Assembly: GCA_963971425.1 (NCBI GenBank)
Contig: OZ020525.1
Span: 10,546,187 to 10,610,186, forward strand
Direction of reading: 5' to 3'
Source of the DNA: Bryoerythrophyllum caledonicum
Taxonomy: Eukaryota; Streptophyta; Bryopsida; Pottiales; Pottiaceae
Length of the DNA stretch: 64,000 nucleotides
In this document: in pieces, positions 23,594-35,370 of the stretch
Layout: every line of letters starts with the position of its first letter
How positions within the stretch are numbered: the stretch's first letter is position 1
Made by a program: the position numbers and the translations under genes
The notes under the pieces: model-generated
Told to the model about the DNA's origin: nothing
Seen by the model: only the letters and a program-made list of their open reading frames with translations
Database searches by the model: none

Positions 23594-24831
23594 GGTAGAG
23601 GCACCCAATTCCGATCACTTAACCCTTAAACGACGGAGCCTATGACCGTGGCATCAATCTAAATTTTCAATCAACTGTATGCTCTAGTTTCTCATCAAAT
23701 ATAAGTGGAATTTCATTTTTTTTTAATTTCAGCGGTGAAATCATATGTCTCAATTATGTTACAAAAATCACAGATTTTTGTGTGGAAATTTGAATTTATT
23801 GTGATCTTCTGAAGCAAAAGTGAAGAAAATTCATATTAAATACAAATTATGCTAAATAAATCTGAAAATTTCATCAAAGGTGGACATTATAGTGTAAATG
23901 AAAGTTTCGTGTTCGGCTAAAATTAGAATCACGGTTATAGGTACAAGTTCAAATTGCAATAACTTAATCAACTTTGCATAAATTTTTTATTTTCAAAATG
24001 GTATGGAAACTAGACATCATTAGCTTCATTTCATTAGTTGGACTCAAATTCAAAAAATATCATTTTGATGGCTTGAATTTAGATCTAGAGCTAAAGTTAG
24101 AAGTTTCTCAATTTCATTGTATTGAGATCTGTGTCACAAGCATTTTCTTTCTTAGATAAAACATGATTACCTCAATGAGGCCAGTTTCATCATCCTCTAA
24201 TGCTTGTACATACAAGGAACTCTCCTAAAAAAAAAATTGGATGAAAAATTGTTGTTTACTTTTATTATCATCCAACAATGTCATCCGAGAAGCCAATTTC
24301 TGGCTACTTTGGTGTTTAAGGGTTAAGCTAGTTTGGGACTCAAATGACATTGTATGTCAAAAACATTCATGTAGAAAGATGCGGAATTAGGAATGAAACT
24401 CAACAAAATATTTTTTCAAATTTAATCACAATGAAATTTCGGAATCGATATAGAATTTAGAAGCCCAAAAACCACCGGAGCCCATAATCAAACTCTAGAG
24501 TAGGTGAGATTTGGTGCCCTCCTTTGCCCAATGCCAATAAGTGAGAGTGTCAAGTAAAAGAGAGAAGACATGCCATGGATAACCAACTCATGGACGGTAC
24601 CCAATACCAATCGGCCTTGTTCAACTTTTGAAACAATGCCACCAATGAGAGCTCAATTGAGGTGGAGCAACCCAAAATTGCACACATCATGATCTAATGC
24701 CGATAATGACTCGTGTTTTTAGATTTTGAGATATCGGTTTTGGGTCACTTCATACACCATTTCATGCATTTGCCATTTTCATGCACCATGCCATGCATAC
24801 TCTACTGATTGGAATTGGGTGCCTCTACCTT
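23594..24831. mobile_element. Inverted-repeat element carrying a nested transposon
   Basis: Both ends begin AGGTAGAGGCACCCAATTCC in opposite orientation (23594-23613 and 24812-24831), and TA lies outside each (23592-23593 and 24832-24833). The next five bases match with one change. The left end runs directly into the TTAA element at 23623, so that element was inserted close to this one's left terminus. No transposase is seen. TA flanks suggest Tc1/mariner mobilisation. Confidence 0.7.
23623..24322. mobile_element. piggyBac-like non-autonomous element (TTAA target)
   Basis: The ends are CCCTTAAAC and its complement GTTTAAGGG, flanked by TTAA on both sides (23619-23622 and 24323-24326). A TTAA target with CCC-type ends is characteristic of piggyBac transposons. 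The 700-bp interior is AT-rich and non-coding. The inverted repeat is short (9 exact bases), so the superfamily is inferred mainly from TTAA plus the similar element at 37528-42126. Confidence 0.55.
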
Positions 24832-24833
24832 AG

Positions 24834-26240
24834 AAGGCCGAAGTGAATAAAGTGTCTGTTCGTTCCACCACTAGATCCATGTCCACCGGACATAGACTTC
24901 GTAGCATGGAACTACTCCCCCTCTCGAGGGTAGTTCAAGTAACACGAAATGGAGTTCCTAGAAACAGAAGATTTGCAAGATAAAAGTTCATGGCCTTCAC
25001 TTTCAAGACCCCAAATTGTCTGAAAATTAGAGTTCATGGCCTCTGATACAATAGGGGAGACTTCTGACATGACTAATCTGATAAGCTATTCACCACCTTT
25101 CCACCACCCCAATTTGCAAAACTATCACCCTAATTTGTGAAACTATTCACCCTAATTTGTGAAACTATTCACCCCAATTTGAGAAACTATCGACGACGTT
25201 TCCACCACCTGAATTTGAGAAACTATCAACCACATGATTATCAAGTCTTCTACTAAATCCACCACTAATTAGTAGAGGCGAAGGGTATTGCCGTGTGAAG
25301 GGAGGAGAAGGGGTGGCGGGCCGGAAAGTCTTACTAAGATGCCTCAGCTATTCCTCCTCAAGGGTATCTCCGGTTCTCCCAAGAATATTCCCAGTTCTCT
25401 CGAGGGTATTCCCGGTTCTGTCAAATGCTAAAAATCCATAGCATTCAAATCATTCCAATGACAACATCCATTCGTCTCAAATTATCATAATAAAATAAAA
25501 GTTTGTTTTTCTCAATTTTCTAGGTGACAGAAGTAAGTAATCTGCAGTCAGGGTCAATATAATGAAGGTTTTTTGTTGGTTGATTAGCTCTTTCTCTTAG
25601 CTTTTTGATATACTTGGCCATAGAGTCGAAAAGTGTAGTTCCCGGTGTGCCTGAGTTTGCAAAAGGGCCACTGCAATGGATTAGAGAGAACTGAAGATAC
25701 CCTTGGAAGAATCAAAGAATTCCTCAAGGGAAGACAACCCAGGTGCCCAAGTCCCTTCCGCCCATCAGCAATCACTTGGCACGGTAGACTCGCCCGCCGG
25801 CCTTTCTCTTTCCTCCACATGGCGATACCCTCTGCCTCTTGAGCGTTCTTACCGTAGTTCCATAGATATGCGTTTCCGTTTTTATTATAGTAGTAGATGG
25901 TGTTGTATTTGAACATGATAAGGTTCACATATTGAAATGACCTCCAAATGATAGATGTTAGTTGAAGTATCTTCAATCCAAAGGTGTGAGTTTTGCTAAA
26001 CTTTGTAACATTTTTTATATCCTACAAAATAAAATACGTGCATGTATATACGACTTCCAACTGGCATTCTAGGATCGACTTACATAAGGTAGGGGTCAAG
26101 AGCATTGGTTGCGATGACTACTTATGCATTTCATTGGTATAGAAAAAAAGGGGCATTAAAAGAAAAATGCTCTATTTTTGTCGACAAAAAAACCAATGGT
26201 GAAATTTAGTCAAAATGCTAACTAGCAGTATAAGTATTTA
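24834..26240. other. Intergenic DNA, no recognised gene
   Basis: Apart from the tandem arrays at 25086-25230 and 25363-25420, and the dispersed repeat at about 26085-26155 shared with 416-480, nothing is recognised. Minus-strand frame 25584-25976 is open for 130 codons but has no known motif. Confidence 0.45.
25086..25230 (+). repeat. Tandem 22-27-bp repeat
   Basis: AATTTGTGAAACTATTCACC recurs about five times with small changes. A second, shorter array of about three units (GGGTATTCCCGGTTCT-type) follows at 25363-25420. Confidence 0.7.
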
Positions 26241-26811
26241 GAGCATCCCAACAATGGCGAGAATATGGCGTTTGCAATATATGGACCACGACTAGATTTA
26301 AACAATCCCCCGTTGATCGCCCATGCATCCCTTGAAATCCTCAAACCACGTCATAGCAACGATTGTTAAATGATTGGTTGTCACCTACTACACTAAACAC
26401 TGAATATAGTGTAGAGGGATTATTGATGTAGATCACTTACACTAATTTCCATCAAAGCATGTGCATGCCAAGTTCTGATTGGGTATTTGTTCTCAAGCAA
26501 GTGTGTGTCAGTCAACAATTACATGTAAATTTTCGATTAGTGTAGGAAATTTCAAATAGTCTGGTCTACACTATATTCACGGAACGGTGTAGTAGTCGTC
26601 AAATGCCTTGATCCCTTTGAAGAGATAGTCTATTGAAGCAAAAAGACACGCTAGAAGGCCTTCAATGTGGCGTTGACTTCTATATTTGAGAGACAGCTGC
26701 AGCTTTTACAATTTTGGGGGTTGCTGGTGGGGAGCCAATTTCAATTGTCGAAACCCGTTGCTGCTAAATGCCATGTTGCAATGACATTTGTTGTTGTTGT
26801 TGGCAATGCTC
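26241..26811. mobile_element. Harbinger-like element interrupted by a MITE
   Basis: TTA flanks both ends (26238-26240 and 26812-26814). The left end GAGCATCCCAACAATGGC pairs with the right end (complement GAGCATTGCCAACAACAAC) with mismatches. A TACACT-family MITE sits inside at 26391-26589. GAGCAT ends resemble the element at 2670-3003. A further GAGCATCCGCACC end begins immediately at 26815. Confidence 0.5.
26391..26589. mobile_element. Tc1/mariner-type MITE, related to family TACACT
   Basis: The inverted ends CACTAAACACTGAATATAGT and CACTATATTCACGGAACGGTG lie between TA pairs at 26389-26390 and 26590-26591. It is 199 bp and non-coding. The inner TGAATATAGTGTAGA arm is shared by both ends. 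Confidence 0.75.
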
Positions 26812-26814
26812 TTA

Positions 26815-29076
26815 GAGCATCCGCACCGCTCCACCCTGTGCGGAGCACGGCGTGGAATGTGGTTGAGTGACAAATGTGGGGAAGCCAAAGGTTTTGAAGC
26901 AACTTTCTCCACCGCTGCAACGCCATTCGCACACTTCAAAACTATGTGTCACTCATCACCCGCACCCAACTTTTCACGGACCCCGGATTTGAGTCACTAC
27001 TAGAAATCCAAGGATAAATAACTAGGGGTTTGCTTCTTTGTTTAGTTATAGATGGACAATCACTAAATAACTAAACAAAAAGGCAAAACCAAATAATAAC
27101 TACATAAATTTTTGAAACGTGCTTAGTTATTGTTGTAAGTTATTGATTTCTGTATTTTTTTTTGGCCACGTGGATTTCTCATCCATGTGCTAGCACCGAA
27201 TATCATCATGGGGAAATAATAAGGTGGCTGATGACATGGATTTAAGTGTTAGATGGATTTGATGTGGATATTAGCGTAAATTTCACAATGACGTGGAATT
27301 TGAGGTGGTAGCTGACGTGGATGATGACGTGTTTCCCTTGATGGCGTGTTTCCCTTGATGGCGTGTAATCATATGTAACAGCTTACGTGTCACTTCTTTT
27401 GGGACCTACTTGTTATTACGTGGAAGTGTTTGATTGAATGAAATCTACAAGTGCACTATATAGTTGTTTTGTAGTTATTACGCAGTGTTACCATGGTCAT
27501 TTATAACCTATTTTTGTAGTACATATTTCCTTATTATAGTTCACATGCACTTGTAAAGTAACGTCACAGTTATTCTCTTGTTACTATATAGTTGTTCTAG
27601 AATGAAAATACTGTAGTATGAAGTTGTTTTATATTTATTCCAGAGTATTTTCTAGTGATTTTTCAGGTATTACACAATTATTGAATAGTTATTCTCTAGT
27701 TATTTTTGAGTTAATAAGACCTAATTATTAGTTACTAAATAAGTGATTCTGGAGTAATTATCTAGTAATTACATAGTTATCTTCTAGTGATTACTTAGTG
27801 ATTAGGGAGTTATTTTGAAGTGAATTTATTAGTTATTACTTATATATAGGCATTGCGTACACATTATGCCTCCAAAAAACCATACATGCATAGTGATTAG
27901 TTTACAAGTACGATAGTAAATAAATAGTGAAATATTGTCTCGTTCAACAAAATACTCCAAAATCCGAGCCGGAATGTATTGTTAAATCTTCACTTTGATC
28001 TATTGATTCTTATGATTTACAAAAAGATATGCAAATCAATGATTTGCTTGCAAACAATCAAAAATAAACTAGTAAACTAGTTTCATCAAGCATTCCAAAA
28101 CATTTAGGAGGCCAAAGTTTACTCATTGGATGAGTCATGGTTGAAATCCTTAACTCCTAAATGTCATTTGGGAGCTCTTTATTTCACAATTTGTGAAAGC
28201 CTATCATGAAGTGCAATTTGGAAGATTAATTTTGTGAAAATGTTTGAACAAAAGTGGTATTTGAAAAGCCTTACAAGTACATCTATATACAATTCGATCT
28301 ACCAATACTGTCACCTATATTCATGAAATGAAATAAAAACCAAAAATTCTAAATTAGTTATTAACAATTTTTGGAATAAACTTGTTTTCAATGGTCATGA
28401 TTTTTAAATGTAAAATTCCACAAAGGATTTTAATTTTTTATGTTTTTCTTTTGAACTTGATTTCCTCAAATGATTCATTTCGTTTTTGAAGAGCCACATT
28501 TTGAACTAAAGTGCCCTACTTTTTGCCTTGACTTTATTCCAATCTCTTACGTACATAACAATTGTTACAATATAGTTTTGAAAATCCTCCCCATTCAAAT
28601 ATTGGTCAAGAATCACAGAAAAGTTGGACCGGTGAAAAAAACTACTTGTGGTACCAACAAGACATGTTCCGATTCCTTGATTCCCTGAAATATGGTTGCC
28701 TAGGCATTCTACCCAAAAGACATGTTTGAGTTCGACTTGATCATTCAGAACATGATGTCAACAAGGTTAAGGGTTAGCGCCGCAACTCCTACTTCCGTTA
28801 GGATCCTAAAACGGATCCTAAAACCGTCAGCAAGGAAATCTTCCAGATGCTCTTGATGTTACAATGCTAAGGAATGTGCATATATGGAGAGAGGATATGA
28901 TTATACTATTATTTTTCAGTGATAGCCAACAGAATTACAATTCCAACCCAAGTGATTTCATGTTTTTTCGATGAAAACTGAATTAGTTATGAATTTTCAA
29001 AATATGCAACCATGTTTAGTGGGTGGCAAGCAGTAGGTACCCTCCATAACCAACGACCAAAAGTAAGGGTCTTGAC
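26815..29076. other. AT-rich DNA with TAGTTATT clusters
   Basis: Inverted arms at 27012-27046 and 27062-27098 (ATAACTAGGGGTTTGC against GCAAAACCAAATAATAAC) form a hairpin. GACGTGG motifs and a doubled GTGTTTCCCTTGATGGC occur at 27150-27365. From 27450 to 27850 TAGTTATT/TAGTGATT-type octamers recur densely, like subterminal transposase-binding repeats. No gene is seen. Confidence 0.5.
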
Positions 29077-29078
29077 TA

Positions 29079-30648
29079 TAGTCTAACCTTGATAATATCA
29101 CACTTGTTAATAGAACACCTTGATATTGTCACCCAAAACCTTGAAACGGATTCTTGTAGTGTAAAACTCCCTTGTTAAAATCACTATCACCCTTGATAAT
29201 ATCACATTTTTTTTTCAAAACTTGTAGTGTAAGTGTGACAATATAAAAAATGGATGGATGAATAAGCATAGATGATGTCCTATCTCGTTGGAATGTTGTA
29301 TTGTATGTACAAGTGAGGGTGATTTGTGGATGAAAAATGTGGGCAAATCATAGATATTGGTGAGGACGAGAGTTCTGGGAAGTGCGAGGGTTTCGAGCTC
29401 GAACCAGCATGACTCTGGAGAATATGAGGGTTTCCTTGCGGCGGCCGTTTTCCTGAGAGTTTCCTTGCGGTGGCATTGAGATAAAAACTCAAGGAAACTC
29501 AAGGAAACTCAAGGAAACCAGACAAGAGATACCTGAGGGTATCTGCAAGCTGTGCCGGATTGTAAAGTTGGGGTCGTGATAAGTCCGTAGGTTGGGTCGC
29601 AGGTCGTTGGAGTGTGGAGGATGCGATCAAGTCGTTGGGTCGCAGGTCGTAAGTCGTTGGGTTGAATCATCATCTCAATCATGGCTTCTGGCAACGCATA
29701 GCAATCAGAGTAAATCTCAATGTCGTTCTGGGACCTGCAGATGTCTTTCTTCAGAGAATCTAGAACCTTCTTTTGTCTGGTTTCTGAGGTGCCTTTGTTG
29801 TAAAGCCCCTGGATCACTACGAACCGATTGTTGGTTTTCCGAAACAAAGCAGCCACCTGCTGCACACCCCCAACGACTTGAGTTACAATTCAGCTCATGT
29901 GGGAGTAGCGATTTTTTCCTGGTACTACAACGGCCCCTGAATTTGTAAATTGCTAACAAATTGTTACTAGGTGTAGGAATCATGTGGATCTTTAGGGTGG
30001 TACAGTACTGCAGTGGTCGATTGATTAGCTCAAGTTGTGATTGTGGATTGCTATGAAGGCCTTTGAGGTAGAAATGGGCCTGAGCGGTGGGTCACCATGA
30101 AGAATTATATGCGTTGTTGACTTAGGCTCTGATCCGGAATTTCCTACAGAGTTTTAACAAACAAAAATTCAGATGAAGAAGAAGCCGCTCCTTCCAAAGT
30201 GTACCATATTTTTATAATTGAGACTTGCTGGAGGAGCGAGTGCTAAACCTGAGACCTAACATAATTTATATACGTTACACCTTGTCACCTGCTATGTCTC
30301 AATGATTATTTCACATGAGGTGAGATAAATAATTTATGTTAGGTCTCAATGAATTTAGTAGCTTGTTATGTCTTAATATGGATGTCACTAACTAAAAGTG
30401 ATTCATTTCTTTGGTTTTTGTGAGTTATGGCAATTATTGGTGATTAATTCAAGTTGAAAAACCAAGTGTATGATAGTTTGTTGTTTTATTTAATTTTCTA
30501 AATTTTTTTTGGATTTTTTTGGGATTTTTTTTGATAATATCACATTTTGCCTAAAATTGCCAAATGTGATATTATCAAAATTGTCACACCTTGATAATAT
30601 CACACTTTTGGGTGAAACGGAGGGTGTGATATTAACAAGGTTAGACTG
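29079..30648. mobile_element. Tc1/mariner (pogo/Tigger-like) non-autonomous element
   Basis: TA flanks both ends (29077-29078 and 30649-30650). The right end reads CAGTCTAACCTTGTTAATAT inward and the left end TAGTCTAACCTTGATAATAT. CAGT-type ends with TA targets fit the pogo/Tigger branch. CCTTGATAATATCACA-type subterminal units recur near both ends. The interior has a TCAAGGAAAC array (29487-29520), a 100-bp hairpin at 30250-30347 (GAGACCTAACATAA arms) and one open minus-strand frame, 29509-29865. Confidence 0.7.
29509..29865 (-). CDS. Hypothetical frame inside the pogo-like element
   Basis: A 118-codon frame starting QQVAALFRKTNNRFVVIQG follows an AG site (GTGTGCAG). Its first 65 residues look protein-like, with alternating hydrophobic and charged residues (TRQKKVLDSLKKDICRSQ); the rest is repetitive. 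No transposase motif is seen. It may be a captured host exon or chance coding. Confidence 0.25.
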   Translation of the reverse strand: MQQVAALFRKTNNRFVVIQGLYNKGTSETRQKKVLDSLKKDICRSQNDIEIYSDCYALPEAMIEMMIQPNDLRPATQRLDRILHTPTTCDPTYGLITTPTLQSGTACRYPQVSLVWFP

Positions 30649-30820
30649 TAATAGCAAACCTCCATTTGGAGCTGAGGTGGTGGTAATGGGATGGAAGAGG
30701 GTTGGATATACCCCAATTTTATAGGCGTTGGCTATGGGTTTTTGTTGGTTATGGGGAGGCTTACCTTATTGCATCCATGCATGAAAAACAAAAGCAGGTT
30801 TCTAAACCCTGGCATGGCCA

Positions 30821-33800
30821 ATGCTTACTTCTTCCTGGGGCGATGTAGCGATGCAGCAGGCACGGCAAGCTACCACTCGCGTCAGCCTCGCCATCAGGTT
30901 GCCTGCGCTGCTGCGGTCGTCCTTTCTCGCCACGCCCGTGCCGCCATGGCCACGCTCGGACTGCTCCCCGTTCATGTTGCACCACGTCCAGCCCGTCAAT
31001 GCCAGGACGAATGTCGCCGGAGAGACCCTTGCAGAGTGAGTACATGGTACTTGGATCTCGATTGTGTAATTGGTTTTTCTTCGTACTTGACTTGCTCTGC
31101 AAGAGACTCGTACGCGCTGCTGTTGGTTGCGGTTGTGGAGTCCTCCTCTGGGTTGGATGCACTTGTTATCTCACAGTAGACATTGTGGCATAGGTGAATC
31201 GGTGTTGGGAATCAATTCAGTTCGCGCTGAATCTATGTCGTTGTAGGTACAACTTTACGGGGGCTGTGTGCTCAATAAATTTTGCAGTTTGTGGAATTCG
31301 TTTGGTGGTTTGAGTATGCGGCAGAGGCTCCACGTAATTCACTCCAGGCTCTCCCTCTCACGCCACTGGAGTCACTTGGTCTCAATCTGATTGTGGCTGT
31401 ACTCCGGAACATGGCGTTTCTGTTCCTATCCACACAAAAAGGACGAAAAAGAAGGACGAAAGGATGAGATGTGCCTACAGCGACCCTGATTTATGTCTTG
31501 ACAACCTGAAACCCTAACTCCATGGTGTCCATGCTCGGTGCTCTGTGCGTCTTGGCTATGGATTTAAGTATCTCTGGTGGACAACAGTGTAATTGGTCAA
31601 TTGGCCTCTGTGGATGCAGGCAGACAGTGATGGGATTGTCCACTCGATTAGATTGCAGGCAACAGTTGCAGTGTGGGCAACGGTGTAGGAGCTTTTCGTT
31701 GGCGTGTGCAGCTGGTGCAGAGGTGAGTAAGTTATAGCTTTTGGCCATACACCTGTTGGAGATAAGCGGTTGGATGTTTGTGACTTGTGTTGAACCGATG
31801 TGGTCATGCTGGCAACATGTGTGTCCAAATATGAGGTCTCCTTTACAGCACTGAGGACTTCTAAGCAAGAGGACAAGAACCTGGTTGACCGAGCCCTAAC
31901 CCTTCAACCGCAGTGTTGCTGGGAAGTGTATGTCCAAACTGCTCCTGAGTTACTTTTTGGCACGCTATTTGGATTTGTGTGAGCAGGATGTCTGTGCGAT
32001 CACACACCTCAAGTCTCCATGGCCTGTCTATCCTTCTATATCCGTGCTCTCGTCCTCTCATGGGAGAAGACGCAGTGGACAAATCAGGTGTTCATCATAT
32101 TCACCAGTTTGGAAGAGATCAGCCCAGAGTGCCAATGCTTCAGGTATGTATCAGATGCCCGTTGTCATGGAGAGAGGTTGATGCAGTCTGGAGAGAACGT
32201 GACTGACATGGAGGAAATATGTTGCAGTCGATTCGGGCGGCACACAGACAATCGAACAACTTTGGGAGGAGTATTTTGCAGATTCTTCCCAGTGGTTGGA
32301 CAACAGAGTTGACAAGGTATCATCGGGACTACCTGTGAGTTGATGAGTGAAAGTGGATAAATGACTTAGATCAGCAAGTGAGGAGGATATTTCTTGCTTG
32401 CACAAGGTTATGGGCACCCAGTGGAACTAGACGCATAGAATTTGGCCTTGGCGTATTGTGGAGTGGAGCCTGATCAGGCCATTGTAGTTGATTAGAAACA
32501 TATATTCCTGGATCGTTGATTGTTGGGGCCAGATTAGGTCTCAGTGAGGTTTTCCAGATCTGATGGTGGGTTGTGGTGCCCACAGAAGAATCCCAGGTCA
32601 CCCGACTTGAAACATAAGGTGACGAGGAAAGCACTTTGGATAGATGGTTGGTCAACTCCAGCATGGGTGAAGGCAAGGCTCACACCGGTGACTGAAGGCA
32701 GATTGCAATGTCATGTTGGTTATGGCACCAGAAATTCCCAAGACACGGCACAAGGAAAAAGGTATTGGCATGAGCACGTAGCTCCAGGAATTGAGCCATC
32801 CCACTTCCTTATTGCCGCCAAAATTTGGGATTTGAGTGGGTTTGGGAGTTTAGTTTGTGCAACATGCGCTTCTCTTTCTCTGCATTGGTTGATGCTCTGT
32901 AAGTGGGTTGGCTTTCTTTGAATTGCTATGTATGTCAGGGATGGTAAGATTGCAAATGGACGTATGCAACTCCTGCTCATACCGAGAGATATGAGCTCAG
33001 GGTATGAACGTTCTTGCACCCTTAAGCACTAGTGTTTTTCTCGTAAGGTTGTTCTAATGAAGAATCTATGGTTGAGACAGGCTACGCATGGGCAACAACG
33101 GAGAAGGAAACACTCTGCCTACCAGTGTAGGAGAGCGGAGGCAAATTGTACAAGGTGGCGGTGGCAGTATGCATGTGCAAAGTGCTAGTACCACGAGTGA
33201 AGCAATTGCCATTCTGAAGAATCGGCTACAACAAGGCATCGCTATGGACTCGTACACGTATGTTGATGTTCTGAAGCGGTGCTTGAAGCAAGAAGACCTT
33301 GTGACGGCCAAGGAGGTACATGATTGCATCATCAAGAGTGGAATGGACCAAAATATATATGTGGGGAACAATCTATTGAGTGTGTATATCAGATGTGGGA
33401 GATTGGAGGATGCACGCCGAGTGTTTGATGGACTTTTGAAGAAGGATGTTATTAGTTGGAACGTCATGATTGGAGGCTATGCTCAGCGCAATAATGCTAA
33501 CGATGCAATGGAAGTATTCCATCAAATGCGTCACGAAAATGTGGAGGCGGATGAGATTACTTATTTGAGCATCCTGAAGGCATGTGGCAGTCCATCAGCT
33601 TTGAAATGGGGCAAAGAAGTTCATGCATACATCAGACATGGGGGCCTGGAATCGAATGTGCGTGTCGGGACTGCCCTCCTCCAGATGTACGCAAAGTGTG
33701 GGTGCATCAAGGAGGCAAGGCAAACCTTTGATAACATGATCAATGCTGATGTCTTCTCCTGGAACGTGATGATGGGCGCGTATGTGGGAAGTGGCAATAT

Positions 33801-35370
33801 TGAAGATGCCCGACTAGTTTTTGACAGAATGGAGGAACGCAACGTAATTACGTGGACTGTGATGATTGGAGCCTATGCTAAATGTGGTTGTGGTGAGGAA
33901 GCATATCGACTCTTTCTCCAAATGAAACGGGAAGGATTCAAACCAGATGCAATCACTTACATAAGCATACTGAATGCATGTGCAAGCGCAGGGACTTCGG
34001 AGTGGGTGAAGGAGGTTCATGGCCATGCCCTGGAAGCAGGATTGGAATGTGATTTGCGCGTGGGCAATGCGCTCATTCACATGTATGCAAAGTGTGGCCG
34101 TATTGATGATGCCCGACTAGTTTTTGACAGAATGGAGGAACGCGATGTAATTACATGGAATGTGATGATTGGCGCCTATGCAGAAAGTGGTTGTGGTGAG
34201 GAAGCATATCGATTCTTTCTGCAAATGAAGCGGGAAGGCTTCAAACCAGATGCAGTTACCTATATAAACATTCTGAATGCATGTGCGAGCGCAGGGGCTT
34301 TGGAGTGGGTGAAGGAGGTTCATGGCCATGCCCTGGAAGCAGGATTGGAGTCTGAATTGCGCGTGGGCAATTCGCTCGTTCACATGTATGCAAAGAGTGG
34401 CAGTATCGATGATGCCCGACTAGTTTTCGACAGGATGGAGAGACGCGATGTAGTTACATGGAATGTGATGATTGGTGGACTTGCACAACATGGATGTGGG
34501 CACGAGGCTTTGGAACGGTTTAGAAATATGAATGGAGACGGTGTAAAGCCCGACGGGCTATCATTGGTGGCAGTTCTGTCGGCCTGTAGTCATGCAGGCC
34601 TTCTGGATGACGGCCGTCGAATTTTTCTGGCTATGACGCAAGACTATGGCATCAAGCCTAATACTGTTCTGTGTAACTGCATGGTGGATCTCCTTGGGCG
34701 GGCAGGACAGTTGGAGGAAGCATTGCTGTTCATTGGTAATATGCCAGTTGAACCAGACGGAGCAACTTGGGGAGCCTTGCTTGGTGCTTGTAGAACTCAT
34801 GGTAATGTGGAATTGGCCGAACTTGCTGCTAAAGAGCGTCTGAAATTGGAACGAAGTGATGCCGGTACATATGTGCTGCTTTCCAACATTTATGCTGCAG
34901 CTGGCAAGTGGGAGCAGGTTTCATTGGTGCGCACTATGATGCAGGAGAGAGGTATACGCAAGGAGCCAGGGCGTAGCTGGATTGAAGTTGATAACAAGAT
35001 CCATCGCTTTGTCGTAGGAGATACATCTCACCCGGAAACGAAGGAGATATATGCTGTGCTGAACAGATTGAACGTAAGAATCAAGGCCGAAGGTTACATT
35101 CCTGATACCCGGCAGGTGTTGGAGAATATTGATGAGGAGGACAAAGAACTAGCTCTTTGCTCTCATAGCGAGAAGTTGGCTATTGCTTATGGATTGATGC
35201 GTACAGCCCGTGGACCTATTCGTGTATTCAAGAACCTTCGGATCTGCTCAGACTGTCATGCAGCAACCAAGCTCATCTCGAAGGTGACTGGACGGGAGAT
35301 TGTGGCCAGGGATGCTAATCGGTTTCACCACTTTAAAGATGGCGTGTGCTCTTGTGGTGATTACTGGTGA
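30821..35370 (+). CDS. PLS-class DYW pentatricopeptide protein (organellar RNA editing)
   Basis: The main exon (from ATG 33088) encodes 760 residues of PPR motifs followed by E and DYW domains. P, L and S motifs are clear (WNVMIGGYAQ, LLQMYAKCGCIKEAR). The DYW deaminase signature is HSE (693-695) with CSDC (720-723), and the last residues are CGDYW. Such proteins bind organellar transcripts base-by-base and convert C to U. An upstream exon is inferred: 30821-31035 encodes an Arg/Ser-rich presequence (MQQARQATTRVSLAIRLPA), ends at a GTGAGT donor, and joins in frame to GAG CTA CGC ATG at an acceptor at 33081 (intron 2045 nt). This would give 834 residues. Without that exon the protein starts at 33088 and lacks an obvious targeting peptide. 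Confidence 0.9.
33817..34422 (+). repeat. Duplicated PPR triplet inside the PPR gene
   Basis: A block of 303 bp (101 codons), beginning near GATGCCCGACTAGTTTTTGA, occurs twice in tandem (about 33808 and 34111), with a partial third start at 34411. The copies differ at few positions. One unit is a P-L-S triplet, so RNA recognition was extended by three bases. Confidence 0.8.

Noticed and set aside
26995-27010. CACTACTAGAAATC resembling a CACTA (En/Spm) terminus
   Set aside because: No matching inverted terminus or 3-bp duplication was found within the next few kb, so it is only a sequence resemblance.
31040-33080. Many overlapping frames between the PPR presequence exon and the main exon
   Set aside because: They overlap in several frames on both strands, have no recognisable domain and lie within the inferred intron.
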